DNA from: Companilactobacillus zhachilii
GTDB lineage: Bacteria > Bacillota > Bacilli > Lactobacillales > Lactobacillaceae
NCBI RefSeq assembly: GCF_003606365.2
Contig: NZ_CP031933.2
Location: forward strand, 1,240,001-1,304,000
DNA: 64,000 nt
Reading direction: 5' to 3'
The translations under genes and the position numbers were made by a program. Of this stretch, positions 15,649 through 24,812 are shown piece by piece. Every line of letters begins with the position of its first letter. Position 1 is the stretch's first letter. The notes beneath the pieces were generated by a model. That model had not been told where the DNA came from. It did no database searches and saw only the letters and a list, made by a program, of their open reading frames with translations.

Positions 15649-17092
15649 GGCTCTTTGTCAAATCGTATTGATGAATGATTTTGAGCTTAAAAGCATCTCT
15701 TAAGTGAGGTGCTTTTTTTATGCACAGATAAGCGTTGCTCTTTTGAGAAGATGGTCAAGATTTCTGAAGCCATAACAGTTACGTTTTAATTTCTTTATCT
15801 TACCAATGGTTCCCTCTAGGGGACCATTGGAATAAGGCATTGTACAACTGTTACCTACATATTTTATGTTCTTTCGTAGAGTGTTTATTGATTTATCCAT
15901 AGCAGTATTATTTCTCTTGTATCCAAGAAGAGAATCTCTTAGTGATTTACTATTGTAATTTTTAATAGCTGATTCTATTTGTTGGTATGTCTCATATGTT
16001 TGTTTAAATACTTGTGATTGATCTGTACCAAGATCTATCACGTTTTGTATAGTAGAGTATTCATTTAATCCAACTATGTACTTAACATGAGTGGCGTCCA
16101 CATCTGCCTCTGGCAGGTAGAACAAGCGCCAATCCTTTTTTAATGCCTTATATGAACGAGATTTTTTATCATCGATCTCTTTCAGAGTCTGAATACGTAC
16201 TTGATCTAAGGCTCTACTACATAGTTGAACGATATGAAATCTATCAACGATTATCTGGGCATTAGGAAATATTTTATGAATAATCAATTGATAATTGGCG
16301 TTTAGGTCGATTGAAACAGTTTTAACGCTTAAGGCTGTATTTATTGATGAAATGTTCAATAAGTGTCTTAGATAATCTGTCATGAACTAAATCAATGAGG
16401 TGGTGAGTTTTTGCGTCAATCGAAATGAATGTAAATACTTTTTTTACAGAACGGAACTCGTCAAAACAAAGATTTTCAGGGAGATATGGTGATCTCTCCG
16501 GCAACTTTGTATTGCCGTAAAGAATTCTACTTACTGTGCTAGCTGAGATACCTAGTAATTTGGCCATAGATGAAAGGGTGAACGATTCACGTGACATATC
16601 AAATATTCTATTCTTTATTTGTTTTGTCATGGTGTGATTCTTAACAAGTAAATCACTGTGGGCACCGCAAGTGCTCCCACAGTTTTTACAAAGGAATCTC
16701 TGTTTTTTAAGTATTAAGTGATACTCCATACCGTTGAAACTAGCTAAACGTTGGTTAGTGATCCTCTTTCCGTTCTTAACTAGTGTATTTTTACCACATT
16801 GAGGGCAGCGAGTTAGACTGTATGACAGTTCAGCTTTAACCACTTTAATGTGCTTAATTACACCTTTATTGTTAATTTTAGAATCACAAACTGAAACGTT
16901 TTTAATATTATTATCTTTAATGTTTAAAGCACAAAGTATAGAATTGTCTTGGAACATTATTGTTTCTCCTTTGGAATTGGTTTGGTCGCTTAAATCCTAA
17001 CACGAGAACAGTGATGTTCTTTTGTTTTGCCCAAAAAAGATACAAAAAAACTGGTATTGATTTTATTCATCAATACCAGAAAGTGTAGAGCC
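15649..17092 (-). mobile_element. ISL3-family insertion sequence
   Basis: About 1444 bp. The ends are imperfect inverted repeats beginning GGCTCT and sharing GTATTGATGAAT at positions 17-28 (19 of 28 matches). It carries one transposase gene on the minus strand, an outward-facing terminator-like hairpin near the left end (about 15689-15718) and a perfect hairpin near the right end (17051-17079). The flanking 8 bp differ (TATTTTAT and TATTAAAC), so the expected target duplication is absent. Confidence 0.85.
15718..16957 (-). pseudogene. ISL3-family transposase, frameshifted
   Basis: Two overlapping frames together give one ISL3 transposase. The first part (16322-16957) has the zinc-finger pattern Cys-Pro-Gln-Cys ... 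Cys-Lys-Asn-Cys, a helix-turn-helix (Met-Ala-Lys-Leu-Leu-Gly-Ile-Ser-Ala-Ser-Thr-Val) and the first acid in Ser-Ile-Asp-Ala-Lys-Thr. The second part has Val-Asp-Arg-Phe-His-Ile-Val-Gln and Tyr-Ser-Asn-Gly-Pro-Leu-Glu-Gly. The frame changes near 16325-16330, where the first frame stops. ISL3 enzymes are normally made from one uninterrupted ORF, so this copy is probably dead. Confidence 0.85.
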
Positions 17093-17143
17093 TATTAAAC
17101 CACTAGAGTGGGATAACGCATGTTCAATTTCTAGTATCAAAAT

Positions 17144-17183
17144 AATGGCTCCAGTAATCCGATTTTGGATTGCTGGAGCCATT
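17144..17183. terminator. apex-conserved hairpin terminator (family B, copy 1)
   Basis: 17-bp stem AATGGCTCCAGTAATCC with its complement (one G-T pair) around GATTTT. Located downstream of the minus-strand lipoprotein gene. The apex AATCC-GATTTT-GGATT recurs at five other gene ends in this window. Confidence 0.75.
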
Positions 17184-17266
17184 TAATTTAAACGGAAAAA
17201 TATGCTTTGTTCCGTGGTTAAGCTGCATTTTTAAAAGCAGTAGTAGTGTTGTTCCAAACTATTTTT

Positions 17267-17848
17267 TTAATATCCGTATTGGTTTTTCGCACTACCATCC
17301 GGGTTTAAATAACCTTTTTCCATACCTGTTTGTGTTTGCATTTCACCAAAAGTTTTCATTGAATCAGGTGTACTTTGCAAAGCCTGTAATGTGCTCATTC
17401 CATCATGTTCAACTTTATAAGCAGCAGGTGATTCACCATATTTATTTACAAATCCGGTCAAGGTATTCTCGTCATAGGAAATTCCACTGGATTGTTGTTG
17501 GCTGGAGTTATTGGTCTGACCTTGTTGTTCTTGCGATTGTTGATTATTTGTGGTGGATTCGGTGGCCTGTTGAGATTGATTTGAGGAGCCTTGGTTTTGT
17601 TGATTCGAAGTGGTTTGTTGATTGGAATCTTGATTCTTATTATTTACATTATCACGTGACTTATTAGTGTTTTTCTGTGGTGTTTTCTTTTTTGAAACTT
17701 TCTTTTTCTTTGATGCTGATTTATTTTTAGAAACTAAAGTCGTTTTATTTTCCTTTTCAGATTTAGAACTGCCATTCTTATTATTTGAGCATGCTACTAG
17801 TGATAAAGCAGTGGCAATTAATAAGGTTGAAGTAATTATTTTTTTCAT
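17267..17848 (-). CDS. putative lipoprotein with low-complexity linker
   Basis: 193 residues. The lipoprotein signal has Lys-Lys, a hydrophobic core and the lipobox Leu-Val-Ala-Cys (Cys20). A Lys/Ser-rich stretch (25-60) and a Gln/Asn/Ser-rich linker (65-122) follow, then a compact C-terminal domain of about 70 residues with Phe-Val-Asn-Lys-Tyr-Gly-Glu-Ser-Pro-Ala-Ala-Tyr. The linker would hold the domain away from the membrane in the wall. Domain family not recognised. The neighbouring family B hairpin probably ends its transcript. Confidence 0.75.
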   Translation of the reverse strand: MKKIITSTLLIATALSLVACSNNKNGSSKSEKENKTTLVSKNKSASKKKKVSKKKTPQKNTNKSRDNVNNKNQDSNQQTTSNQQNQGSSNQSQQATESTTNNQQSQEQQGQTNNSSQQQSSGISYDENTLTGFVNKYGESPAAYKVEHDGMSTLQALQSTPDSMKTFGEMQTQTGMEKGYLNPDGSAKNQYGY

Positions 17849-18022
17849 TTTATTTCCCCCTAAATATAATGAAACATTTTATAGCCCATTTCAGTATAAC
17901 AAAAACAGATATATTTGATTATTAAGAGAGTAATGATAAACGTCCATATGTGGCCTAGACCATATTAATAGTGTGATACTATTAATATAGTGATAAATAT
18001 AGAGATTGGATTAATAATTCTA

Positions 18023-18625
18023 ATGACAAATTTATATTTCATAAGGCACGCACATACAGCTTTAAATGGACAGCAATTGTTTCAAGGTGGACAAACGGAT
18101 TCAGAGTTAGATGAAGTTGGATATCAGCAATTAGCAAATGCTAGGGCAGGTATTCAAGCTAGCTTACCTGCAAATTATCTATTAGTATGTAGTCCTTTAA
18201 TCAGAACTAAAGAAACGTTTAAAGGATTGCAGCTTAATAGTCAGCATATGATTTTAGATAATAGAATCCGTGAAATTGATTTTGGTACATGGGAAGGTCG
18301 TTCGCTGGAAGATGTAAAAAATGATTTTCCGGAAGCAGTAGCACGTTATTACCAAAACGACCCACAAATGGTCCCACAGAAGGGTGAATCAATTCAGTCG
18401 GTTGCAAATAGGATGGTTGAAGCTATAAAATACTACACTAAATCTGATTATCAGGATATTGTTTTCGTCTCGCATGGAAACTCGATTTCGATTGGATTGA
18501 GTGCGCTATTATTGGAGAATGCACCCTTTAGAAGAGTCTTGGCTATTCCCGATAATGTTTCTTTATCAAAAGTAGTTGTTAATGATCAAATCAGATTGAA
18601 ATACTACAGTCGAATATTTAAATGA
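18023..18625 (+). CDS. histidine phosphatase family protein (phosphoglycerate-mutase-like)
   Basis: 200 residues from ATG 18023, where the protein begins directly with the family motif Tyr-Phe-Ile-Arg-His-Ala-His (catalytic His8 region). Later motifs are Ser-Pro-Leu-Ile-Arg-Thr-Lys-Glu-Thr, Glu-Ile-Asp-Phe-Gly-Thr-Trp-Glu-Gly and Val-Ser-His-Gly-Asn (second His). Such small cytoplasmic enzymes remove phosphate from sugar phosphates or other small substrates; the exact substrate is unknown. A GTG start at 17990 is possible. Single gene with its own terminator. Confidence 0.85.
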   Translation: MTNLYFIRHAHTALNGQQLFQGGQTDSELDEVGYQQLANARAGIQASLPANYLLVCSPLIRTKETFKGLQLNSQHMILDNRIREIDFGTWEGRSLEDVKNDFPEAVARYYQNDPQMVPQKGESIQSVANRMVEAIKYYTKSDYQDIVFVSHGNSISIGLSALLLENAPFRRVLAIPDNVSLSKVVVNDQIRLKYYSRIFK

Positions 18626-18658
18626 TTGGGTATTAGTAAATAAAAATGTTTAGTGAAT

Positions 18659-18714
18659 CTAAAAAAGCACTGTTCTTTGCAATGGTTATCATTGTTTAGA
18701 ACGGTGCTTTTTTG
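18659..18714. terminator. bidirectional terminator
   Basis: Inverted repeat AAAAAAGCACTGTTCT ... AGAACGGTGCTTTTTT between convergent genes, with A and T runs on either side, so it can serve both strands. Confidence 0.85.
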
Positions 18715-18745
18715 CTGTAAAAGGCATTTAATATTTTGAATTTTA

Positions 18746-19228
18746 TTATTTATACCAAACATAATCTTTATTATCCAAGTATTTTGATCGTCCTAAATAT
18801 TCACCATCACAAAAAATAACAGCAGACAATCCGTCAAGATAAGCAGATTGATCAAAGTCTTTAAATTGGTCAGTAGTGCGAATGACAAATAATTGGGCTC
18901 GGTTAAGTAAGTCCTGTTTTTGAGATTCTTTTAGTTTTGAAAAATTATTATTAACATAGATTTCAATCTGGTTATTTTTAAGCAAACGTAAATTTTTAAC
19001 AAATTTGGACCAATCCCGTGAATTGTGGGAAGACTGTTGTTTTGTATAAAACTTTTGGCTTAAGAGTTGATTGGCTTTCCGTAATTTGTTTTCCGCTTTG
19101 GAAATGCGGACTTCGCCTTTGTTAGAGGATTCAGCAGCAATTATAGTTGGATTAATAATTGTTTGATAAGTAGTTAATATCAATCCTAAAAGTACAAAAA
19201 TTCGAATGGCATTTTTCTTCATTGGCAA
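18746..19228 (-). CDS. secreted protein of unknown function
   Basis: 160 residues. AGGAG is best placed for the ATG at 19228. A signal peptide (Lys-Lys, then a Leu/Ile core about 9-32 ending near Ile-Ala-Ala) is followed by a Lys/Asn-rich helical mature part with a Cys near the C-terminus. No wall-binding or catalytic motif seen. Confidence 0.65.
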   Translation of the reverse strand: MPMKKNAIRIFVLLGLILTTYQTIINPTIIAAESSNKGEVRISKAENKLRKANQLLSQKFYTKQQSSHNSRDWSKFVKNLRLLKNNQIEIYVNNNFSKLKESQKQDLLNRAQLFVIRTTDQFKDFDQSAYLDGLSAVIFCDGEYLGRSKYLDNKDYVWYK

Positions 19229-19565
19229 ACTCCTAAATATTTGAGTTCAGTATAGCGGACAAGTGGGTTAATAATCCATTCTAGTTTGATATGACATGAT
19301 ATTTATATAATCGAATAAACTATCGACAAAATTTATCATATGATTGTCATTTAAATAATAAATATAAATAAAAAAACCACTACTATAAAAGTAGTGGCAA
19401 TTGTTAGAAGGGTAATTCTATAGAAGAATTGTACTAAATGAGAATTTTAGTTGTATTATTGCATATTTTGGGTTTCTTCTAACAAATTTATTATATTACA
19501 AATGAAATAAAAATGTAGTAAAATAATTAAAAATTAACAATGAAAACGTTATTCAATGTAAAAAT
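19229..19565 (-). other. spacer with minus-strand terminator
   Basis: No gene. Contains a 7-bp hairpin CCACTAC/GTAGTGG (19377-19397) with a T-run on the minus strand, about 170 bp beyond the potassium-channel gene, which probably ends its transcript. Confidence 0.6.
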
Positions 19566-20345
19566 TTATTTATCATTTGGTTTTTCCCTAGATAATTCTT
19601 TTGCTTTCAATTCAATGATATCTTTACGCAACTTACGATTCTCTTTTTCGATTTTGTCTAATTTCAACAAAATTCGGTCAAGCTTATCGTCACTTTTGAC
19701 TGTTTTTTCAGTTGTGACATAGTTAGTGATCGTGCTAGTTAATGTACCGATAAAGCCAATTCCCACAATCATCAAGGAAATTGCTGATAGTCGACCAACG
19801 AGTGTTTTCGGTGCAACGTCGCCATAACCGACTGTGGAGGCAGTGACAATAGCCCACCAGAAGGAATTGCTTAAAGAAACGCCTTCGGCTAAGGAGTACG
19901 TGATAGCAGCCGTGACGAGAACAATACCGCAAATTATTAGCAGATAAATGAAACCATTGATTTTTAGGAATTTTTTAGCATTTTTCTGCATCTTCCCAGC
20001 AGTACCAATAAAGCGAACCAGGGTAAAAATTTTGGCAAATCGAATGACATTTATAACACGGAAGATTCTAAAAACATTAAAAATGGTATTAAAAGGTAAG
20101 ATAGCCAATAAATCTACAATGTTGTGGCGAAAAAAAGCACCTTTATTTTTTGCTAAATACAACCGTCCAAAATAGTCGAAGGAAAAAATCAGTAATGTTG
20201 CAATATCAATTTCAATATAAGGCGATTTTGAGACATCAAAACCAGGGATGTAATTTAAGACTAGGATTACAAGTGACGCTAATCCGGCCAAAGCTATAAC
20301 AATGTAATAACTATTTGAGTGGAGAAATTTATAAAATTTTTTCAT
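19566..20345 (-). CDS. voltage-gated-type potassium channel
   Basis: 259 residues from the ATG at 20345 (AGGAT ahead of it). Membrane spans S1-S4 occupy about 14-115; the S4-like segment carries spaced Arg residues (Arg-Ile-Phe-Arg-Val-Ile-Asn-Val-Ile-Arg-Phe-Ala-Lys). S5, the pore helix and the selectivity filter Thr-Val-Gly-Tyr-Gly-Asp (171-176), then S6, follow. The C-terminus is a charged coiled coil (about 220-255) that may assemble the tetramer. It would conduct K+ across the cytoplasmic membrane. No RCK domain. Confidence 0.9.
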   Translation of the reverse strand: MKKFYKFLHSNSYYIVIALAGLASLVILVLNYIPGFDVSKSPYIEIDIATLLIFSFDYFGRLYLAKNKGAFFRHNIVDLLAILPFNTIFNVFRIFRVINVIRFAKIFTLVRFIGTAGKMQKNAKKFLKINGFIYLLIICGIVLVTAAITYSLAEGVSLSNSFWWAIVTASTVGYGDVAPKTLVGRLSAISLMIVGIGFIGTLTSTITNYVTTEKTVKSDDKLDRILLKLDKIEKENRKLRKDIIELKAKELSREKPNDK

Positions 20346-20490
20346 TTTGTTAAATCCTATTTGAATAATTGTTTGTGTTAATTTAAGTCTTACTAACTTG
20401 TAATATAGCACTAACAGTTATGTTAGGTATATTTACTTTGCTAATTAATTTCATAATAATGGAAATAACAAGTAAAGGAGAATTATATAT

Positions 20491-21270
20491 ATGCGACAAT
20501 TCACACCTAACATTTCATCAAAGGCGATGAATCGGGATATTTTTAAAATTGTTTTAATGTTGCTAATGGTTTTAGATCATATAACATTTTTTATCTCACC
20601 ATATTTAGCTGATTTCTTTCATATTATAACTAGAGTGGTAGCGGTCGGTTTTGCTTATTTAGTCGTTGAGGGATTACATTATACACATAGTCGAAAAGAT
20701 TATTTAATTCGTCTCTGTGGCTGGGGGTTATTCATGGCGGTTGGTAACTTCCTAATGAATCTATTTGTTTTACGAAAACAATTTGCCATGTCCATTATCG
20801 GCGATAACATTTTTCTAACTTTAGCCCTTGGTGCAGCAATGATTTGGTTATGGGATAATCAACAATCAAATGGAAAAAAGAATCGAAACTTAAAAATTCT
20901 TTCTATAATAATATTAGTTTTAGGCTCTCTGCCAATTCTAGAAGGTAGCTTTATTATTCTACCAGTGATGCTTATCACTCAATTGACCCATAATGATGTA
21001 AAAAAACGAAATTTATGGTACTTGGGATTGGCTATTTTAATGGCTGCGATTGAATTGCCAATGGCATTATCTATTCCAAATCCAACGCCACTCATGATTT
21101 TTGACAGCATTGCTATGAACGCCAGTGATATGTTTTTTATTCTGATCATTCCGTTGTTACATTTTTATAATGGTAAAGTTGGTCAGTATAGTTCACAATT
21201 GAAATATTTATTTTATGCTTTTTATCCGCTACATTTGTGGGTGATTCATTTAATCGCTAATTTTCAATAA
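20491..21270 (+). CDS. TraX family integral membrane protein
   Basis: 259 residues with about eight hydrophobic segments. Family marks are Lys-Ile-Val-Leu-Met-Leu-Leu-Met-Val-Leu-Asp-His near the N-terminus and the terminal Lys-Tyr-Leu-Phe-Tyr-Ala-Phe-Tyr-Pro-Leu-His-Leu-Trp. TraX acetylates F-pilin in E. coli; Gram-positive homologues are chromosomal and their substrate is unknown, so acyl transfer to a surface component is only a guess. RBS AAAGGAG, own promoter region. Ends before a family B hairpin. Confidence 0.85.
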   Translation: MRQFTPNISSKAMNRDIFKIVLMLLMVLDHITFFISPYLADFFHIITRVVAVGFAYLVVEGLHYTHSRKDYLIRLCGWGLFMAVGNFLMNLFVLRKQFAMSIIGDNIFLTLALGAAMIWLWDNQQSNGKKNRNLKILSIIILVLGSLPILEGSFIILPVMLITQLTHNDVKKRNLWYLGLAILMAAIELPMALSIPNPTPLMIFDSIAMNASDMFFILIIPLLHFYNGKVGQYSSQLKYLFYAFYPLHLWVIHLIANFQ

Positions 21271-21350
21271 AACAGGGGTTGTGAAATAACTATTTTTCCT
21301 CAAAAATGTAGCATAAACGTGGAACAAAACATAGCCTTTTCCGCTTAAAA

Positions 21351-21395
21351 CAAATGACCCCAGCAATCCAAAATTCGGATTACTGGGGTCATTTG
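21351..21395. terminator. apex-conserved hairpin terminator (family B, copy 2)
   Basis: 19-bp stem (one G-T pair) between convergent genes; apex AATCC/GGATT as in the other copies. The 70 bp on its left share a flank with copies near 45.65 and 63.65 kb (aaacatagc, then a run ending in gcttaaaac). Confidence 0.75.
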
Positions 21396-21442
21396 CCTTA
21401 ATGTTCGAAAGCTGAGCATGTTTTGTTCCACGTTTTTTTTAT

Positions 21443-21964
21443 TTATCTTAATGATTTACGATAACCAGCGTTAAGGGCGTCTTGTTCAGTATTGAAGAAA
21501 ACGGCATTTTTAGAGTTAATATTATAGTTTCGTTGGCCTGGAACGTGATAAATTTTTGAATCAGTGTTACCGATGATTTTGCCATAAGTTGAATTTGTAT
21601 CAATATTAGGTGTTTTTGCAGGTGGAGTTGTTACTGTTGGCGTCTTTTCATTAATTTTGCCAAGGTAATTTGAGGCTACCCATTCATTAGTAGCAACACG
21701 ATAGTATTTGAAACCATCAGCCCCAATAACAGTTTGGTTATAATACCAAGCTGTATTAGGTGCTAAGCCACGGTTTGTAACACGAGTAAAGAGGTTGCCG
21801 TGGAGTCCAGCTAGAAAAGCCATCTGATTAGTTGTGACAGTACCTGTTTCAGTCATATTTATGGCCGAAGTCGTCGTTGTATCAGCCTGAGTAATTGTTG
21901 GGAAAATTGAACCAACTAGTAACAGGCTTGTTGCGATAATACTTGATAGTAATCCTTTTTTCAT
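21443..21964 (-). CDS. secreted SLAP-domain protein
   Basis: 173 residues. A signal peptide (1 to about 27) is followed by one SLAP unit with Phe-Lys-Tyr-Tyr-Arg-Val-Ala-Thr-Asn-Glu-Trp-Val (about 87-98). After a Thr/Pro linker, a C-terminal module has Gly-Asn-x-Asp-Ser-Lys-Ile-Tyr-His-Val-Pro-Gly and ends Ala-Gly-Tyr-Arg-Lys-Ser. This last module is frequent at the ends of lactobacillus exported proteins; its function is not known to me. The SLAP unit should hold it on the wall. Confidence 0.8.
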   Translation of the reverse strand: MKKGLLSSIIATSLLLVGSIFPTITQADTTTTSAINMTETGTVTTNQMAFLAGLHGNLFTRVTNRGLAPNTAWYYNQTVIGADGFKYYRVATNEWVASNYLGKINEKTPTVTTPPAKTPNIDTNSTYGKIIGNTDSKIYHVPGQRNYNINSKNAVFFNTEQDALNAGYRKSLR

Positions 21965-22091
21965 TATTAATTCCCCCGATACAAATGTTTTATAAGATTA
22001 ATTATATCAGAGCTAATTGTCTTTTAATATGAAATTGTGAAGGATGTGGTAAACTAATTAGCGTGAATTTATTTCCAGAGGGGAGAAAGTT

Positions 22092-24047
22092 ATGAAACAA
22101 ATTGTCACGGGAATTGTAGCTCATGTTGATGCAGGAAAGACGACTTTATCTGAAGCTATGTTATATCGTGCTGGAGCCTTACGTAAATTAGGTCGAGTTG
22201 ATAAAGGCGACGCTTTTTTAGATCCCGATGAATTGGAAAAGAAACGTGGTATTACAATTTTCTCCCATCAAGCTAACCTCAAATATAATGATTTAGAATT
22301 GACATTGTTGGATACTCCGGGACACGTTGATTTTGCTTCACAGACAGAACAAGTAATGAGTGTTTTAGATTATGCCATCTTGGTTATCTCGGCGACAGAT
22401 GGCATTCAAGGATATACGAGAACACTCTGGCATTTACTTGAATATTATCAAGTGCCGACGTTTATTTTTGTTAATAAAATAGATGCAATTGGTGTAGATC
22501 AGAAACGAGTTTTAAGGCAATTACAAACACAATTGTCAGAAGGCTGTATTGCTTTTAATGGTCAAGATGATGAAGGTATTCCTGAAGCTTCTTTTGAAGA
22601 GATTGCCATGCAAGATGATGGTTTACTCGAGCAATTCCTTGACAGTGGTACGGTTGAACCTGATGAAATTAAGAAATTAATCAAGCAGCGTCAGGTTTTC
22701 CCATGTTATTTTGGATCAGCATTAAAAGTTACCGGTGTCGATGACTTTTTGAATGGGTTAGAGCAATGGACGACTGAGACAAATTATCCATCAGATTTTG
22801 CGGCCAAAGTTTTCAAAATTTCTCACGACGAAAAGGGAGAACGATTAACTTGGATTCGCGTAACTGGCGGAATTTTACCAAACAAGACTGTTTTAGTAAA
22901 AGATCAAAAGGCTAATCAATTACGTATTTACGATGGGGCTAAGTATACTACGGTGCCAGAAGTTGGTGCTGGTGGTGTTTGCGCTGTGACGGGATTAGTT
23001 GATACTTATCCAGGTCAAGGTTTAGGTATAGCCAAAGAAGGTTTGAAGCCGACTATTCAGCCTGTTTTGAACTATGCTTTAGATCCTAAAGATAATGATA
23101 TACACAATTGTTTAACAGCTTTACGTGAATTAGAAGATGAAGACCCGCAATTGCATGTTTCGTGGTCTAATCATTTACAAGAAATTCGTATTCAGATTAT
23201 GGGTGAAGTGCAACTGGAAATTTTACAACAGTTATTGTTAAAACGCTTTAATTTAGATGTTAGTTTTGGCGAGGGGAGCATTTTATATAAGGAAACAATT
23301 ACTAAACCAGTTGAAGGTGTCGGTCATTTTGAACCTTTACGTCACTATTCAGAAGTTCATTTAATAATGGAGCCATTGCCAGTTGGCAGTGGTTTAGTCT
23401 TTGATTCCGACTGTAGCTTGGATGTTTTACCAAGCAATTGGCAACATCAAGTATTGACTAATTTGCAATCCAAAGAACATCTTGGCGTTTTGACTGGTTC
23501 ACCAATAACTGATATGAAATTGACTTTGATTAACGGACGAGCCAGCAATGTTCATTCTGTGGGCGGAGATTTTCGTGAAGCTACATGGCGAGCTGTAAGA
23601 CAAGGTTTGATGATGTCAAAACAAGCTAATGATTGTCAGCTGTTGGAACCATGGTATCGTTTTCGATTGGAAGTTACGCAAGATCAAGTTGGACGAGCTA
23701 TGAATGACATTCAGAAGATGAATGGTAGTTTTGATGCCCCCAATATTATGCCCAATCAAACTGAATTGGCATTAACGACGATAACAGGAGTTGCGCCAGT
23801 CTCTGAAATGCAAGGCTATGCGCAAATGGTAAATTCTTATACCCATGGACAGGGACAATTAGAATGTGTGGTTGATGGCTATCGGCCTTGTCATAACGCC
23901 GATGAGGTGATTGCTGCAAGTGATTATGACCCAGTATCAGACTTGGAAAATACACCTGATTCCGTTTTTTGTGCTCACGGAGCAGGCTATCCAGTACCTT
24001 GGGACCAAGTGCCACAGATGGCACACGTTGGATATCTCAAGATGTAA
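22092..24047 (+). CDS. TetM-like ribosomal-protection GTPase (EF-G family)
   Basis: 651 residues, the usual TetM length (about 640). GTPase motifs: His-Val-Asp-Ala-Gly-Lys-Thr-Thr (11-18), Arg-Gly-Ile-Thr-Ile (52-56), Asp-Thr-Pro-Gly-His (74-78), Asn-Lys-Ile-Asp (128-131) and Gly-Ser-Ala-Leu-Lys. The EF-G-like domains II-V follow in full. Such proteins dislodge tetracycline from the 30S A site; this divergent chromosomal copy may have another ribosome-related role. No mobile-element gene or attenuator-type leader peptide is seen next to it. RBS AGGGGAG before ATG 22092. Confidence 0.88.
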   Translation: MKQIVTGIVAHVDAGKTTLSEAMLYRAGALRKLGRVDKGDAFLDPDELEKKRGITIFSHQANLKYNDLELTLLDTPGHVDFASQTEQVMSVLDYAILVISATDGIQGYTRTLWHLLEYYQVPTFIFVNKIDAIGVDQKRVLRQLQTQLSEGCIAFNGQDDEGIPEASFEEIAMQDDGLLEQFLDSGTVEPDEIKKLIKQRQVFPCYFGSALKVTGVDDFLNGLEQWTTETNYPSDFAAKVFKISHDEKGERLTWIRVTGGILPNKTVLVKDQKANQLRIYDGAKYTTVPEVGAGGVCAVTGLVDTYPGQGLGIAKEGLKPTIQPVLNYALDPKDNDIHNCLTALRELEDEDPQLHVSWSNHLQEIRIQIMGEVQLEILQQLLLKRFNLDVSFGEGSILYKETITKPVEGVGHFEPLRHYSEVHLIMEPLPVGSGLVFDSDCSLDVLPSNWQHQVLTNLQSKEHLGVLTGSPITDMKLTLINGRASNVHSVGGDFREATWRAVRQGLMMSKQANDCQLLEPWYRFRLEVTQDQVGRAMNDIQKMNGSFDAPNIMPNQTELALTTITGVAPVSEMQGYAQMVNSYTHGQGQLECVVDGYRPCHNADEVIAASDYDPVSDLENTPDSVFCAHGAGYPVPWDQVPQMAHVGYLKM

Positions 24048-24061
24048 TTTTGGATGTTAAA

Positions 24062-24107
24062 GTAAATAAAACAGGTAATCCGATTTTGGATTACCTGTTT
24101 TATTTAC
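24062..24107 (+). terminator. apex-conserved hairpin terminator (family B, copy 3)
   Basis: 20-bp perfect stem around GATTTT, directly after the TetM-like gene. Same apex as the other copies, different base. Confidence 0.85.
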
Positions 24108-24158
24108 AGTTACATTCTTTACTTGTGGATTTAATTGATTTAAAAACAAACAATGGAT

Positions 24159-24356
24159 TAGCCGGAAAGAGCAAGAAATTAGGTCGCTGTGCAGGTGGCG
24201 TTAGCACTAAAGTGCTAACGCCACGGGACGAATTTTGAAACTCGCGATTTGTGCGAGATTCAAAATCGAGACAAAAGACCTTGGCTTTTGTCGGTCCCCA
24301 TAGCAACCTAATTTTCTTGCTCTTGAGGTGGCATATTTAACTAGCACCACGTGTAT
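24159..24356 (-). repeat. four-helix covarying repeat, copy 1
   Basis: Minus orientation. Outer stem from GAGCAAGAAATTAGGT; arm 1 GACAAAAG/CTTTTGTC; arm 2 TTTTGAA...TTCAAAA with CTCGC/GCGAG; arm 3 GGCGTTAGCAC/GTGCTAACGCC. Flanks are TAGCCGGA and GAGGTGGC plus AACTAGCACCACG. Fills the spacer between the TetM-like gene and a minus-strand gene. Confidence 0.9.
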
Positions 24357-24380
24357 TATTTATATAATTTCAGAAATATA

Positions 24381-24671
24381 TTAATAAAAATTATTAAGGG
24401 CATACTCTTGTCCAGCCGAATCGAGCATTTCTTGCCATGATGAAAAAGTAGTCGATCGTTGGACGTGATTTTCCCACGATTCAATTGGCAGTCGTTCCAA
24501 AGCATTTTGACTCGTTACACCCACAGATTCAAAGAATTCTTCAATACAAAAAAATTGCGTATTTTTCTCCATGAATTCGTTAGTGAAATAATGGGTAAAT
24601 TGAATTTTATTTAAGTCATTTCTAATTTGACATTCTTGTTTGATGAGCTCCAGTCTTTGTTTTGTTTGCAT
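24381..24671 (-). CDS. hypothetical protein
   Basis: 96 residues, acidic, helical, without membrane span or known motif; aromatic and Gln-rich C-terminus ending Asn-Asn-Phe-Tyr. AGGGGATT stands 9 bases before the ATG. No relation to the neighbours is evident. Confidence 0.6.
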   Translation of the reverse strand: MQTKQRLELIKQECQIRNDLNKIQFTHYFTNEFMEKNTQFFCIEEFFESVGVTSQNALERLPIESWENHVQRSTTFSSWQEMLDSAGQEYALNNFY

Positions 24672-24812
24672 AATAACTAATCCCCTAAAAAAATTATTTA
24701 CTATTCACCATCCAGTATATCAAAAGTTTATTATTTATATGTGCAATTATTAACATATTTTTCCGCAACTTGGTAAAATTTAAGTAAAGGATACAAATAG
24801 GAGGAAACTGTT

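Noticed and set aside
16322..16383. Programmed frameshift in the ISL3 transposase
   Set aside because: ISL3 enzymes are normally single ORFs and I see no slippery heptamer with stimulator; mutation is simpler.
24100..24306. Open frames running through the structured repeats (also at 25228-25503, 26778-27035, 34560-34751, 47160-47357, 51680-51959, 52201-52482, 55615-55836, 62253-62535)
   Set aside because: They share peptide pieces only because the hairpin DNA repeats. There is no RBS, start positions are inconsistent and both strands are open, as expected from palindromes.
24672..24812. Lacto-usp RNA before the universal stress gene
   Set aside because: The upstream region is short and AT-rich without the expected stems.
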